Source of the DNA: Cryptomeria japonica
Taxonomy: Eukaryota > Streptophyta > Pinopsida > Cupressales > Cupressaceae
Length of the DNA stretch: 22,500 bases
Reading direction: 5' to 3'
Assembly: GCF_030272615.1 (NCBI RefSeq)
Contig: NW_026729345.1
Location: 65,001-87,500, forward strand
The position numbers were made by a program, and so were the translations under genes. Below the pieces are notes generated by a model, which saw only the letters and a program-made list of their open reading frames with translations, ran no database searches and had not been told where the DNA came from. Below, in pieces: positions 8,449-17,370 of this stretch; the first letter of the stretch is position 1; the number at the start of each line of letters is the position of its first letter.

Positions 8449-8480
8449 ACCTCCCTATATAAGCTATTTGTCCGATTCTC
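8449..8480 (-). promoter_or_regulatory. Pol I promoter-like element, copy 10 (short G-run)
   Basis: The minus-strand core reads TATATAGGGAGGTG, one G fewer than in other copies, so it matches the GGG minimum but not the GGGG form. Spacing to both neighbours is 157 bp. Confidence 0.58.
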
Positions 8481-8604
8481 ATACATGTGTAGCCTGCAGG
8501 AGCCATTAGGACATTGACCCCAACTTTTGACTTCTTAACGAAAACAAGGTCTTTGAGGTTGGCGTAATGCGCACAACCAAGGGAGTTGACCCATCAAACC
8601 CAAC

Positions 8605-8637
8605 ACCTCCCCTATATAAGCTATTTGTCTGATTCTC
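8605..8637 (-). promoter_or_regulatory. Pol I promoter-like element, copy 11
   Basis: Core AGCTTATATAGGGGAGGTG on the minus strand. The dyad is reduced to AGGGAG facing CTCCCC. The next copy is 221 bp away because of a 64-bp insertion with a palindromic seed. Confidence 0.63.
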
Positions 8638-8825
8638 ATACATGTGTAGCCTGCAACAACGATTAGGACATCCACCCCAACTTCTGAATTCGTCTGCGTT
8701 GACCGCACCAAAGGTGCACGCCTTGGTGCTCACCAAAATCCGACTTCCGACTTCTTCTGCTATGCGGGGTCTTTGAGGTTGGCGCAGTGCGCACAACCAG
8801 GGGAGTCAACCCACCGAATTGCAAC

Positions 8826-8858
8826 ACCTCCCCTATATAAGCTATTTGTCTGATTCTC
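8826..8858 (-). promoter_or_regulatory. Pol I promoter-like element, copy 12
   Basis: Core AGCTTATATAGGGGAGGTG on the minus strand. The GGGGAG/CTCCCC dyad is intact. The flank has a CACCGAATTGCAAC spacer where other copies have CATCAAACCCAAC. Confidence 0.63.
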
Positions 8859-8982
8859 ATACATGCGTAGACTGCAGCAATGATTAGGACATCCACCCCA
8901 ACTTTTGACTTCTTAAACAAGACAGGGTCTTTGAAGTTGGTGCAGTGCACACAACCAGGGGAGTCGACCCATCAAACGCAAC

Positions 8983-9016
8983 ACCTCCCCTATATAAAGC
9001 TATTTGTCCGATTCTC
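8983..9016 (-). promoter_or_regulatory. Pol I promoter-like element, copy 13 (extra A)
   Basis: This is the rightmost copy. The minus-strand core reads GCTTTATATAGGGGAGG, with one extra T before TATATAG. It lies 157 bp from copy 12 and closes the promoter-bearing zone; no TATATAGGGG occurs further right in the window. Confidence 0.6.
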
Positions 9017-9074
9017 ATACGTGTAGTCTGCAGCAGCGATTAGGACATCGACCCCAACTTCCGAATTCGTTTGC

Positions 9075-9260
9075 ATTGACCGCACCAAAGGTGCACGCCT
9101 TGGTGTGCACCCTGGAGTGCACTTTGGTGCTCACCTCGGTGCACACTTTGGTGTGCACCTCGGTGTGCACCAAAGGTGCGCACCTTGGAGCGCACCAAAG
9201 GTGTACACTTTGGAGCGCACCACATAGGGTCTTTGAGAGGTTGGCGCAGTGCGCACACCA
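9075..9260. repeat. Degenerate 12-bp repeat built on CCTTGGTGCGCA
   Basis: About 14 imperfect copies of a 12-bp phrase follow each other (CCTTGGTGTGCA, CCCTGGAGTGCA, CTTTGGTGCTCA, CCTCGGTGCACA and so on). Many are self-complementary in part. The stretch begins at the same CACCAAAGGTGCACGCCTTG seed found at about 8704-8735. It ends at a relic of the GTCTTTGAGAGGTTGGCGCA block of the 157-bp unit (9229-9250). Confidence 0.8.
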
Positions 9261-10980
9261 AGGTGGGTGTTGAGGTGCGTGCCGAGGTGGGTGGGTGCTA
9301 GGGTGCGCTCCATGGTGGGTGCCAGGGTGGGTGCGTGCTAGGGTGGATTCCAAAGAGGGTCATAGGGTGGGTGCCAAGGTGGGTTGGTGATATAGTGGGT
9401 TCAAAGGTGGGTACTAGGGTGGGTTCCAAGGTGGGTCACAAGTTGGGTGCCAGGATGCGTGGGTGTTAGGTTGGGTGCCAAGGTGGGCTCCTGCGTGGGT
9501 GGGGTGCTAGGGTGGGTTTCAAGGTGGACGCGAGGGCGGGTGCCAAGGTGGGTAACAAGTTGGGTGTTAGGATGGGTGAGTGCTAGAGTGGGTGCCAAGG
9601 TGGGTGGGTGCTAAGGTGGATGCCAAGGTGGTTCACAGGGTGGGTGGGTTCTAGGGTGAGTTCCAAGGTGGGTCACAGGTTCAGTGCTAGGGTGGGTGTC
9701 AAGGGCGGGTGTCGAGGTGCCTGGGTGCTAGGGTGTGGATGCCAATGTGGGTCATAGGGTGGGTACTAGGGTGGGCTGCAATGTGGGTGCCAAGGTGGGT
9801 AACATGCTCGGTGGGTTCTAAATTGGGTGCCAGGGTGGGTGTGCACCCACCTTGCCCGAGGTGGGTGCCAAGGTGCCAGTGTGGGTGGGTGCTAAGGTGG
9901 ATGCCAAGGTGGGTGAGAAGGTGGGTGATAGGTTGAGTGGTAGGATGGGTGGGTGCCAAGATGGGTCACAGGGTGGGTGCAAGGGTGGGTAGGTGCTAGG
10001 GTTGGTGTCAGGGTGGGTGGGTGCTAGGTTGGGTTCCAAGGTGGGTGCGAGGGTGAGTGTCAAGGTGGGTCACAGGTTAGGTGCTAGGATGGGTGAGTGC
10101 TAGGGTGCAAAGGTGCCAGGGTGGGTGCTAGGATGGGTCGATGCTAGGGTGAGTGGCAAGGTGGGTCCACAAGTGTCAAGGTGGGGTGCCGAGGTGGGGT
10201 GCCAAGTCGGCGACTGCTATGGTGGATGCCAAGGTGGGTCACGGGGTGGGTGCCAAGTTGCTAGGTTGGGTTCCAAGGTGGGTGCCAACGTGGGTGCTAG
10301 GGTGCGTGGGTTAAAGGGTGTGTCACAACGTGGGGTGCCAGGATGGGTGCGCACCCACACTGGCCAAGACGGGTGCGGGTGCAAGGTTGGGTTCCAAGCC
10401 CGGTCACAGGCTGGGTGCTAGGATGGGTGGGTGCCAAGGTGGGCACCAGGGTGGGTGCACCCACCCTGGCCAAGGTGGGTCACGGGGTGGGTCCTAGGGT
10501 GGGTAACGGGGTGGGGTACTAAGGGTGCGTGCCAAGGTGGGTCATAGGTGGGTGCCAAGGTGGGCACCAGGGTGGGTGTGCACCAACCCTAGCCAGGGTA
10601 GGTCACGGGGTGGTTGTCGGGGGTGGGCGTCAAGGAGCCAAGGTGGGGTGGCAAGTAGCCAAGTTGCGTGCCAAGGTGGGGTGTCGGGGTGGGTGCCAAG
10701 GATCCAAGGTGGGTGCCAAGGAACCAAGGTGGGGTGTCTGGGTGGGTGCCGAGGTGGGAGCCAGGGGGTGGGGTCCCCAAGGTGAGTGCAAAGGTGGGTG
10801 CCTAGGGTCAAGGTGAGTGCCAATGTGGGTTCCAAGGTGCCAGGGTCAGGGTGGAGTGCCAATGTGGGTTCAAAGGTGCTAAGTTGGGTGCGAGGTTGGG
10901 TGCGAGGGTGGGTGGGTGCCAAGGTGTGCTAGGTGGAAGCCCGGGTGGGTCGGCATCCCATGGGTGTCGAGTTGGGTGCC
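9261..10980. repeat. G-rich degenerate minisatellite (GGTGGGTGCCAA type)
   Basis: For about 1.7 kb the plus strand is built of GGTGGGTGCCAAGGTGGGTC-like phrases with variants GGTGCTAGGGTGGG and GGGTCACAGGGTGGG at roughly 10-20 bp spacing. Runs of GGG at short spacing give strong G-quadruplex potential on the plus strand. Open frames are Trp/Val/Gly-rich on plus or Pro/Thr/His-rich on minus, which is what the repeat would encode by chance. From 10457 onwards the sequence is repeated at 18384. Confidence 0.9.
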
Positions 10981-11340
10981 TGATGGGTGCTTCTTGTCAA
11001 GTTTTAGTCGTCGGGACTCATTTCGAGCGAGCCTTAGAGGTCGTTTCTTGTCCGGTTGCCCTGTCTTCGACCTGGGAACCCAATTTTGGTCCTCGGGTCC
11101 CATTTTTTTTTGTCTCGCATCCCACTTTTGGCCTGTGGCCTTTTCGGGGTCGATTCTCGTTTTGGGCATCAGAGCATGTTTCTTCTCCTAAAACCCAATA
11201 TTTGTTTATTAAGTCTCGGAACACATTTTTGTTCTCGTGGACCCATCATGGGTCTTGGAACGCATTTGTGGTCCTTGGGTCCCATTTTGCATCCCGAAAC
11301 TTGTGTTTTGGTGCTTGATCCCTATTTTGGGTGCCCACCT
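10981..11340. other. T-rich spacer upstream of 5S copy 1
   Basis: The composition shifts sharply to T-rich with weak internal repetition: GGGTCCCATTTT at about 11095 and again at 11277, and related ATCCCACTTTTGG and GTCTCGGAACACATTTTTG phrases. No RNA gene or promoter consensus is seen. It is conserved as a block in the second large unit (about 18900-19257). Confidence 0.6.
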
Positions 11341-11726
11341 TGCACCAAGTGCGCACCCGGGGCAAACCGAGCGCCTTGGTGCACCGGGGCAAGATCGAGC
11401 GTGCACCCGAGGCGCCCCGAACATGCACCAAGGTGCACTCGGCCCACATGTGAGCGCAGGTCGTTGCGCCCGAGGTGGTGTGTGGGCACCGCGTTGCAGA
11501 CGGGACACTGCACGCACACGACGCCCCCTCCAGGTGCACGCACGTAGGCCGGGCCGGGTGCACACCCGACGCCCTAGCAAGGTGCGCGCACCCGGGCAGG
11601 GCTCACACTTGGCGAACGGGGCGCACTTCGCGAGGGAGGGTGTGCACCTCGACGGGGGTGGGTGGCCGGGGTGGATTCGCACGTGGGTCGCGGTTTGCTA
11701 AGTACACACTGCGACAAGCTCATAAC
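11341..11726. other. GC-rich 5S upstream region, copy 1
   Basis: This GC-rich spacer has GTGCGCACCCGGG-type phrases. The 30 bp before the 5S gene (GCTAAGTACACACTGCGACA followed by AGCTCATAAC) have the C at -1 usual in plants. There is no TATATA around -28, only a weak CTAAGTA, and a GC at -9/-8 rather than near -12. Long frames on both strands are unsupported. Confidence 0.55.
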
Positions 11727-11845
11727 GGGTGCGATCATACCAGCGTTAGTGCACCGGATCCCATCAGAACTCCGCAGTTAAGCGCGCTTGGGCCGGAGTA
11801 GTACTGGGATGGGTGACCTCCCGGGAAGTCCCGGTGTTGCACCCT
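11727..11845 (+). rRNA. 5S ribosomal RNA gene, copy 1
   Basis: This encodes the 5S RNA of the large ribosomal subunit, transcribed by RNA polymerase III. It begins GGGTGCGATCATACCAGCG and ends GTGTTGCACCC, whose ends pair as helix I (GGGTGC/GCACCC). The middle matches the plant 5S core, including CCGGATCCCATCAGAACTCC and GATGGGTGACCTCCCGGGAA. The length (about 119 nt) is normal. The variants GCGTTAG and GCTTGGGCCGG differ from the usual angiosperm GCACTAA and GCTTGGGCGAG and, from memory, fit gymnosperm 5S. A T6 run follows directly. One gene stands alone in about 7.9 kb, unlike the usual short 5S tandem unit, and it is opposite in strand to the Pol I-like elements. Confidence 0.97.
11780..11841 (+). 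promoter_or_regulatory. 5S internal control region, copy 1
   Basis: Box A (AAGCGCGCTTGGGCCGG, 11780-11796), the intermediate element (GATGGGTGAC, from 11808) and box C (TCCCGGGAAGTCCCGG and following, 11819-11841) are present in order and spacing. These are the TFIIIA binding parts known for plant 5S genes. All are intact, so this copy is plausibly active. Confidence 0.85.
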
Positions 11846-11857
11846 TTTTTAGTTTTT
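11845..11857 (+). terminator. Pol III terminator after 5S copy 1
   Basis: TTTTTT immediately follows GCACCC, and a second T5 run follows after AG. Runs of four or more T on the non-template strand end Pol III transcription. Confidence 0.85.
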
Positions 11858-12281
11858 CGCCGGGCGTCGCAATGCTATTTGAATAAACCTTTTGCCCGTT
11901 TGCGTTCTCGTCGGGGCCGGGCCGGGCCGGGGTGCGCTGCCCGCACTACCGCGCGCGCGGGGGGCGACACCGAGCGCGCACCCGAGGCGCCCCGAGCACA
12001 CAGGCCACGGTGCAACCCGGGCGTTGTGCGCGCACCCCGGTGCGCCCGAGGTGCTGCGCGCGCACCCAGGTGAAATCGGTGTGCACCTCGGCCAGTGCGC
12101 GCTCGGTCGAGTCGCGCACGTTGGCCAAGGTGCACGGTGATGTTTCTTACTCTAAGGTTCCGCACCAGACGCCCGGGACAGGTGAGCGAAGCTGGGCGGG
12201 GCCGGGTGCGTGCGCCGGGGCAGGTGCACGCAGCTGGAGAGAGCTTTGGAGCACACTTCGGAGCGCACCAATGATGCGCTC
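11858..12281. other. 5S downstream spacer, copy 1
   Basis: This is GC-rich spacer with CGCGCACCCGAGGCGCCCCG phrases and a short less GC-rich patch (TGATGTTTCTTACTCTAAGG). It holds nothing recognisable as a gene. Frames of 80-137 codons on both strands overlap one another and lack any family signature. Confidence 0.5.
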
Positions 12282-12379
12282 CATTCAAAAGTTTCCTGAA
12301 AAGGCAAAAAAAGTTGAGATTATAGAATTTCCCACTTGAGAGATTGTAAAAAAAAAAAATTTAAAATGAAGGAAACGCG
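12282..12379. repeat. AT-rich island 1 (diverged form)
   Basis: An A/T-rich stretch of about 95 bp in GC-rich DNA: TTCAAAAGTTTCCTGAAAAGGC, then AGATTATAGAATTTCCCAC, then a run of about 12 A and GAAACGCGGGTGCC. It matches the AATTTCC...AAAAGGC...GAGATTTTAAAATTTCC layout of the later islands but is clearly older or divergent. Confidence 0.75.
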
Positions 12380-14064
12380 GGTGCCAAGGTGTGCGCAGCC
12401 CAGCCAAGGTGTGCGCACCAAGGCGCCCACCCTGGCGAAGGTGCACGCAAGGTGCGCACCCGAGGCAAACCGGACAATTAACCCAACTTTCGACTTCGCG
12501 CGCACCTTGGAGCGCACTTCGGAGCGCTCCTTGGTGCGCACCAATCTTGGGCACCTCGGAGTGCACCATGGCGCCCACCAAGGTGCGCACCCGGGGCAAA
12601 CCGAGCTCCGACTTCGTGCGCACCTTGGAGCGCACGAAAGGTGCGCACCATGGCGCCCACCAAGGTGCGCAGCCCAGCCAAGGCGTGCGCATCAAGGTGC
12701 GCACCCTGGCGAAGGTGCGCACCCGGGGCAAACCGAGCTCCGACTTCGTGCGCACCTTGGAGCGCACAAAAGGTGCGCAACCCAGCCAAGGTGTGCGCAC
12801 CCCGGTCAAACCGAGCTCCGAATCGTGCGCACCAGAGGTGCACGCCATCGTGCGCACCTTGGAGCACACTTCGGAGCCCTCCTTGGTGCGCGCCGATGTT
12901 GCGCACCTCGGAGCGCACCCGGGGAAAACAATGCAATTAACCCGACTTTCGACTTCGTGGGCACCTCGGAGCGCTCTCGGGTTCGCACCTCGGAGCACAC
13001 CGAGGTGCGCACCTTTGATGCGCTGCCTTCACCAATTTCCAGAAAAGGCAAGAAAACATTGAGAAGGTGTGCGCACCGAGGTGCCCACCCTGGCGAAGGT
13101 GCACGCGAGGTGCGCACCCGGGGCAAACCGGGCTCCGACTTCGTGCACGCCGCACCTTGGAGCACACTTCGGAGCGCTCCTTGGTGCGCACCAGGGCGCG
13201 CAACCCAGCCGAGGTGCCCACCCCGGCGAAGGTGCACGCGAGGTGCGCACCCGGGGCAAACCGGGCTCCGACTTCGTGCACGCCATGGTGCCCACCGCGG
13301 CGAAGGTGCACGCGAGGTGCGCACCCGGGGCAAACCGGGCTCCGACTTCGTGCACGCCGCACCTTGGAGCACACTTCGGAGCGCTCCTTGGTGCGCACCA
13401 TGGTGCCCACCAGGGCGCGCAACCCCGCCGAAGGTGCACGCGAGGTGCGCACCCGGGGCAAACCGGGCTCCGACTTCGTGCACGCCGCACCTTGGAGCAC
13501 ACTTCGGAGCGCTCCTTGGTGCGCACCATGGTGCCCACCAGGGCGCGCAACCCCGCCGAAGGTGCACGCGAGGTGCGCACCCGGGGCAAACCGGGCTCCG
13601 ACTTCGTGCACGCCATGGTGCGCACCGCGGCGAAGGTGCGCACCCGGGGCAAACCGGGCTCCGACTTCGTGCACGCCGCACCTTGGAGCACACTTCGGAG
13701 CGCTCCTTGGTGCGCACCAGGGCGCGCAACCCAGCCGAGGTGCCCACCCCGGCGAAGGTGCACGCGAGGTGCGTACCCGGGGCAAACCGGGCTCCGACTT
13801 CGTGCACGCCGCACCTTGGAGCACACTTCGGAGCGCTCCTTGGTGCGCACCATGGTGCCCACCAGGCCGCGCAACCCAGCCAAGGTGTGCGCACCAAGGT
13901 GCACGCGAGGTGCGCACCCGGGGCAAACCGGGGTCCGACTTCGTGCACGCCGCACCTTGGAGCACACATCGGGGCGCTCCCGGGTTCGCACCGGCGTTGC
14001 GCACCGTGGTGGGCACCTCGGAGCACACCAAGGTGGGCAGCGAGGTGCGCACCTTTGATGCGAT
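12380..14064. repeat. GC-rich repeat field downstream of 5S copy 1
   Basis: Phrases such as GGTGCGCACCCGGGGCAAAC, GGGCTCCGACTTCGTGCACG, GCACCTTGGAGCACACTTCG and GAGCGCTCCTTGGTGCGCACC repeat. GACTTCGTGCACGCC starts at 13137, 13270, 13344, 13472, 13600, 13663, 13796 and 13937, showing 128-141 bp units and short 63-74 bp derivatives. GGTGCGCACC is a perfect 10-bp palindrome and recurs throughout. A partial AT island (GCCTTCACCAATTTCCAG, about 13025-13065) is embedded. Frames up to 579 codons on plus and 479 on minus overlap everywhere and are repeat artefacts. Confidence 0.9.
13001..13076. other. 76-bp segment present only in the first large unit
   Basis: The phrase CGAGGTGC occurs at 13001 and 13077. 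In the second large unit only one copy remains (near 20908) and the intervening 76 bp, with its partial AT island, is absent. This is the signature of recombination between short direct repeats; which state is ancestral is unclear. Confidence 0.75.
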
Positions 14065-14147
14065 GCCTTCACTAATTTCCATAAAAGGCAAAAAAAAAAC
14101 GAGATTTTAAAATTTCCGTTTTGAAAGATAGTGAGAAAAAGGGAATG
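14065..14147. repeat. AT-rich island 2
   Basis: GCCTTCACTAATTTCCATAA, a run of about 9 A, CGAGATTTTAAAATTTCCG and TTTTGAAAGATAGTGAGAAA. It is the subtype with CATAAAAGGC and AAAAAGGGAATG, shared with islands 6 and 12. The terminal TTCCGTTTT/AAAACGGAA dyad is broken in this subtype. Confidence 0.88.
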
Positions 14148-14560
14148 CTGGTGCCATCTTGAGCCCGCCCTGGTGCGCAGCCCAGCCAAGGTGTGCGCAC
14201 CAAGGTGCCCACCCTGGCGAAGGTGCGCGCCCGGGCAATTAACCCAACTTCCAACTTCGCGCGCGCCAGGGTGGGAGCGCACCCAACAACCGGGCCTGGG
14301 AAGAGCCAATGCTGAGAAACCCCACCAAACGCTCTGACAAAAAAAGAGGGGCGCTCCAGTAACCCCGCTTCGGAGCGCACCCTGGGCAAACCCAGCCAAG
14401 GTGCCCACCCCGGCCAAGGTGCAGGCGAGGTGCGCACCCGGGGCAAACCGGGCTCCGACAACGTGCACGCCGCACCTTGGAGCACACTTCGTAGCGCTCC
14501 CGGGTGCGCACCTCAGAGCACACCAAGGTGGGGCAGCGAGGTGCGCACCTTTGATGCGCT

Positions 14561-14645
14561 GCCTTCACTAATTTCCAGAAAAGGCAAAAAAAAAAGGAGA
14601 TTTTAAAATTTCCGTTTTGAAAGATAGTGAAAAAAACGGAACGCG
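14561..14645. repeat. AT-rich island 3
   Basis: GCCTTCACTAATTTCCAG, AAAAGGC, an A-run, GGAGATTTTAAAATTTCCG, then GAAAGATAGTG. A perfect 9-bp inverted repeat TTCCGTTTT (14610-14618) and AAAACGGAA (14633-14641) encloses a 14-nt loop. Confidence 0.88.
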
Positions 14646-14719
14646 CGTGCCATCTTGAGCCCGCCCTGGTGCGCAGCCCAGGTAAGGTGCCCACCCTGGC
14701 AAAGGTGCGCACCCGGGCA

Positions 14720-14865
14720 ATTAACCCTACTTCCGACTTCGTGCGCGCCAGGGTGGCAACCGGGCCTCGGAAGAGCCAATGCGAGAAACCCCACCAAACG
14801 CTCCGACAAAAAAAGAGGCGGCGCTCCAATAACCCCGCTTCGAGCGCAGCCGGGGCAAACCCAGC
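14720..14865. repeat. CAATTAACCC/CCAAT module (example copy)
   Basis: The distinct phrase series GGGCAATTAACCCTACTTCC, GAAGAGCCAATGCGAGAAAC, CCCACCAAACGCTCCGAC, AAAAAAAGAGGCGGCGCTCC and AATAACCCCGCTTCG appears here and at about 14235-14390, 16582-16730, 17056-17195 and 22072-22220. It is less repetitive inside than the surrounding field. No function is recognised. Confidence 0.75.
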
Positions 14866-15028
14866 CAAGGTGCCCACCCCGACGAAGGTGCACGCGAGGT
14901 GCGCACCCGGGGCAAACCGGGCTCCGACAACGTGCACGCAGCACCTTGGAGCACACTTCGAAGCACTCCCGGGTGCCCACCGCGTTGCGCACCGTGGTGG
15001 GCAGCGAGGTGCGCACCTTTGATGCGCT

Positions 15029-15112
15029 GCCTTCACTAATTTCAGAAAAAGGCAAAAAAAAATGAGATTTTAAAATTTCCGTTTTGAAAGATAGTGAAAA
15101 AAAAGGAACGCG
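15029..15112. repeat. AT-rich island 4
   Basis: Same layout as island 3, with a TCAGAAAAAGGC variant. The dyad is weakened because the right arm reads AAAAAGGAACG instead of AAAACGGAACG. It pairs with island 8 in the second block. Confidence 0.87.
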
Positions 15113-15660
15113 GGTGCCATCTTGAGCCCGCCTGGTGCGCAGCCCAGGCAAGGCATGCGCACCAAGGTGCCCACCCGAGGTGCACACCCGGGGCAAACCG
15201 GGCTCCGACTTCGTGCAGGCCGCACCTTGGAGCACACTTCGGAGCGCTCCTTGGTGCGCACCATGGTGCCCACCAGGGCGCGCAACCCAGCCAAGGTCTG
15301 CACACCAAGGTGCCCACCCCGGCGAAGGTGCACGCGAGGTGCGCACCCGGGGCAAACCGGGGCTCCGACTTCGTGCACGCCATGGTGCCCACCGCGGCGA
15401 AGGTGCACGCGAGTGCGCACCCGGGGCAAACCGGGCTCCGACTTCGTGCACGCCGCACCTTGGAGCACACTTCGGAGCGCTCCTTGGTGCGCACCATGGT
15501 GCCCACCAGGGCGCGCAACCCAGCCAAGGTGTGCGCACCAAGGTGCACGCGAGGTGCGCACCCGGGGCAAACCGGGGTCCGACTTCGTGCACGCCGCACC
15601 TTGGAGCACACATCGGAGCGCTCCCAGGTTCGCACCAGCGTTGCGCACCTTTGATGCGCT

Positions 15661-15744
15661 GCCTTCACTAATTTCCAGAAAAGCAAAAAAAAACGATATT
15701 TTAAAATTTCCGTTCTGAAAGATAGTGAAAAAAAACGGAACGCG
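15661..15744. repeat. AT-rich island 5
   Basis: GCCTTCACTAATTTCCAG, AAAAGC, an A-run, CGATATTTTAAAATTTCCG and TTCTGAAAGATAGTG. The CGATATT and CGTTCTG variants are shared only with island 9. Confidence 0.87.
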
Positions 15745-16411
15745 GGGTGCCATCTTGAGCCCTTCCTGGTGCGCAGCCCAGGCAAGTTGTGCGCACCAAG
15801 GTGCCCACACTGGCGGAGGTGCGCGCCCGGGGCAAACCGGGCTCCGACTTCGTGCACTGCATGGTGCCCACCAAGGCGCGCAACCCAGCCAAGGTGCCCA
15901 CCGCAGCGAAGGTGCACGCGAGGTGCACACCCGGGGCAAACCGGCTCCGACTTCGTGCACGCCGCACCTTGGAGCACACTTCAGAGCGCTCCTTGGTGGC
16001 CACCAGGGCGCGCAACCCAGCCGAGGTGCCCACCCCGGCGAAGGTGCACGCGAGGTGCGCACCCGGGGCAAACCGGGCTCCGACTTCGTGCACGCCATGG
16101 TGCCCACCGCGGCGAAGGTGCGCACCCGGGGCAAACCGGGCTCCGACTTCGTGCACGCCGCACCTTGAGCACACTTCGGAGCGCTCCTTGGTGCGCACCA
16201 TGGTGCCCACCAGGCCGCGCAACCCAGCCAAGGTGTGCGCACCAAGGTGCACGCGAGGGTGCGCACCCGGGGCAAACCGGGGTCCGACTTCGTGCACGCC
16301 GCACCTTGGAGCACACATCGGGCGCTCCCGGTTCGCACCGGCGTTGCGCACCGTGGTGGGCACCTCGGAGCACACCAAGGTGGGCAGCGAGGTGCGCACC
16401 TTTGATGCGAT

Positions 16412-16494
16412 GCCTTCACTAATTTCCATAAAAGGCAAAAAAAAAACGAGATTTTAAAATTTCCGTTTTGAAAGATAGTGAGAAAAAGGGAATG
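16412..16494. repeat. AT-rich island 6
   Basis: Same subtype as islands 2 and 12 (CATAAAAGGC, AAAAAGGGAATG). It opens the second 2.3-kb block. Confidence 0.88.
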
Positions 16495-16902
16495 CTGGTG
16501 CCATCTTGAGCCCGCCCTGGTGCGCAGCCCAGCCAAGGTTTGCGCACCAAGGTGCCCACCCTGGCGAAGGTGCGCGCCCGGGCAATTAACCCAACTTCCA
16601 ACTTCGCGCGCGCCAGGGTGGGAGCGCACCCAACAACCGGGCCTGGAAGAGCCAATGCGAGAAACCCACCAAACTCTCTGACAAAAAAAGAGGGGCGCTC
16701 CAGTAACCCCGCTTCGGAGCGCACCCTGGGCAAACCCAGCCAAGGTGCCCACCCCGGCCAAGGTGCAGGCGAGGTGCGCACCCGGGGCAAACCGGGCTCC
16801 GACAACGTGCACGCCGCACCTTGGAGCACACTTCGTAGCGCTCCCGGGTGCGCACCTCAGAGCACACCAAGGTGGGCAGCGAGGTGCGCACTTTGATGCG
16901 CT

Positions 16903-16986
16903 GCCTTCACTAATTTCCAGAAAAGGCAAAAAAAAAAGGAGATTTTAAAATTTCCGTTTTGAAAGATAGTGAAAAAAACGGAACGC
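16903..16986. repeat. AT-rich island 7
   Basis: Counterpart of island 3. The TTCCGTTTT/AAAACGGAA dyad is intact. Confidence 0.88.
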
Positions 16987-17370
16987 GCGTGCCATCTTGA
17001 GCCCGCCCTGGTGCGCAGCCCAGGTAAGGTGCCACCCTGGCAAAGGTGCGCACCCGGGCAATTAACCCTACTTCCGACTTCGTGCGCGCCAGGGTGGCAA
17101 GCCGGCCTCGAAGAGCCAATGCGAGAAACCCCACCAAACGCTCCGACAAAAAAAGAGGCGGCGCTCCAATAACCCCGCTTCGGAGCGCAGCCGGGGCAAA
17201 CCAAGCCAAGTGTGCCCCACCCCGACGAAGGTGCACGCGAGGTGCGCACCCGGGCAAACCGGGCTCCGACAACGTGCACGCAACACCTTGGAGCACACTT
17301 CGAAGCACTCCCGGGTGCCCACCGGCGTTGCGCACCGTGGGTGCAGCGAGGTGCGCACCTTTGATGCGCT

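Larger units (their letters stand above)
8060..9050. repeat. 157-bp promoter-bearing tandem repeat
   Basis: GGTCTTTGAGGTTGG starts units near 8077, 8234, 8392, 8548, 8768 and 8926, with core-to-core spacing of 157, 157, 157, 221 and 157 bp. The unit is a shortened relative of the 311-bp repeat: it keeps the GTCTTTGAGG, GAGTCGACCC, core and GACATCGACCCCAACTT blocks but lacks the downstream half. The 221-bp unit has 64 extra bp with a CACCAAAGGTGCACGCCTTG seed at about 8704-8735. Confidence 0.95.
14065..16411. repeat. 2.35-kb block with four AT islands (first copy)
   Basis: Islands at 14065, 14561, 15029 and 15661 are matched by islands at 16412, 16903, 17371 and 17726, with offsets of 2347, 2342, 2342 and 2065 bp. 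The sequences between them are collinear. Each inter-island stretch holds GC-rich repeats like those of 12380-14064. Two of them (about 14235-14390 and 14724-14860) also hold a distinct module with GGGCAATTAACCC, GAAGAGCCAATGC and GACAAAAAAAGAGG. Confidence 0.88.

Noticed and set aside
4856-9016. Thirteen Pol II TATA boxes on the plus strand (CTATATAAGC)
   Set aside because: No open frame or transcript-like unit follows any copy on the plus strand. Conservation extends through the C-run, which is the G-run of the Pol I consensus on the minus strand. Not formally excluded.
10981-11340. Possible remnant of a coding gene or transposon in the T-rich spacer
   Set aside because: Frames are short and overlapping, no conserved protein motif or terminal repeat is visible, and weak internal repetition explains its structure.
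12340-12366. Poly-A tail of a retroposed element (SINE) in the AT islands
   Set aside because: The A-runs are internal to the island and followed by conserved sequence. No Pol III A/B boxes, target-site duplications or variable tail end are apparent, and the islands move with the tandem units.
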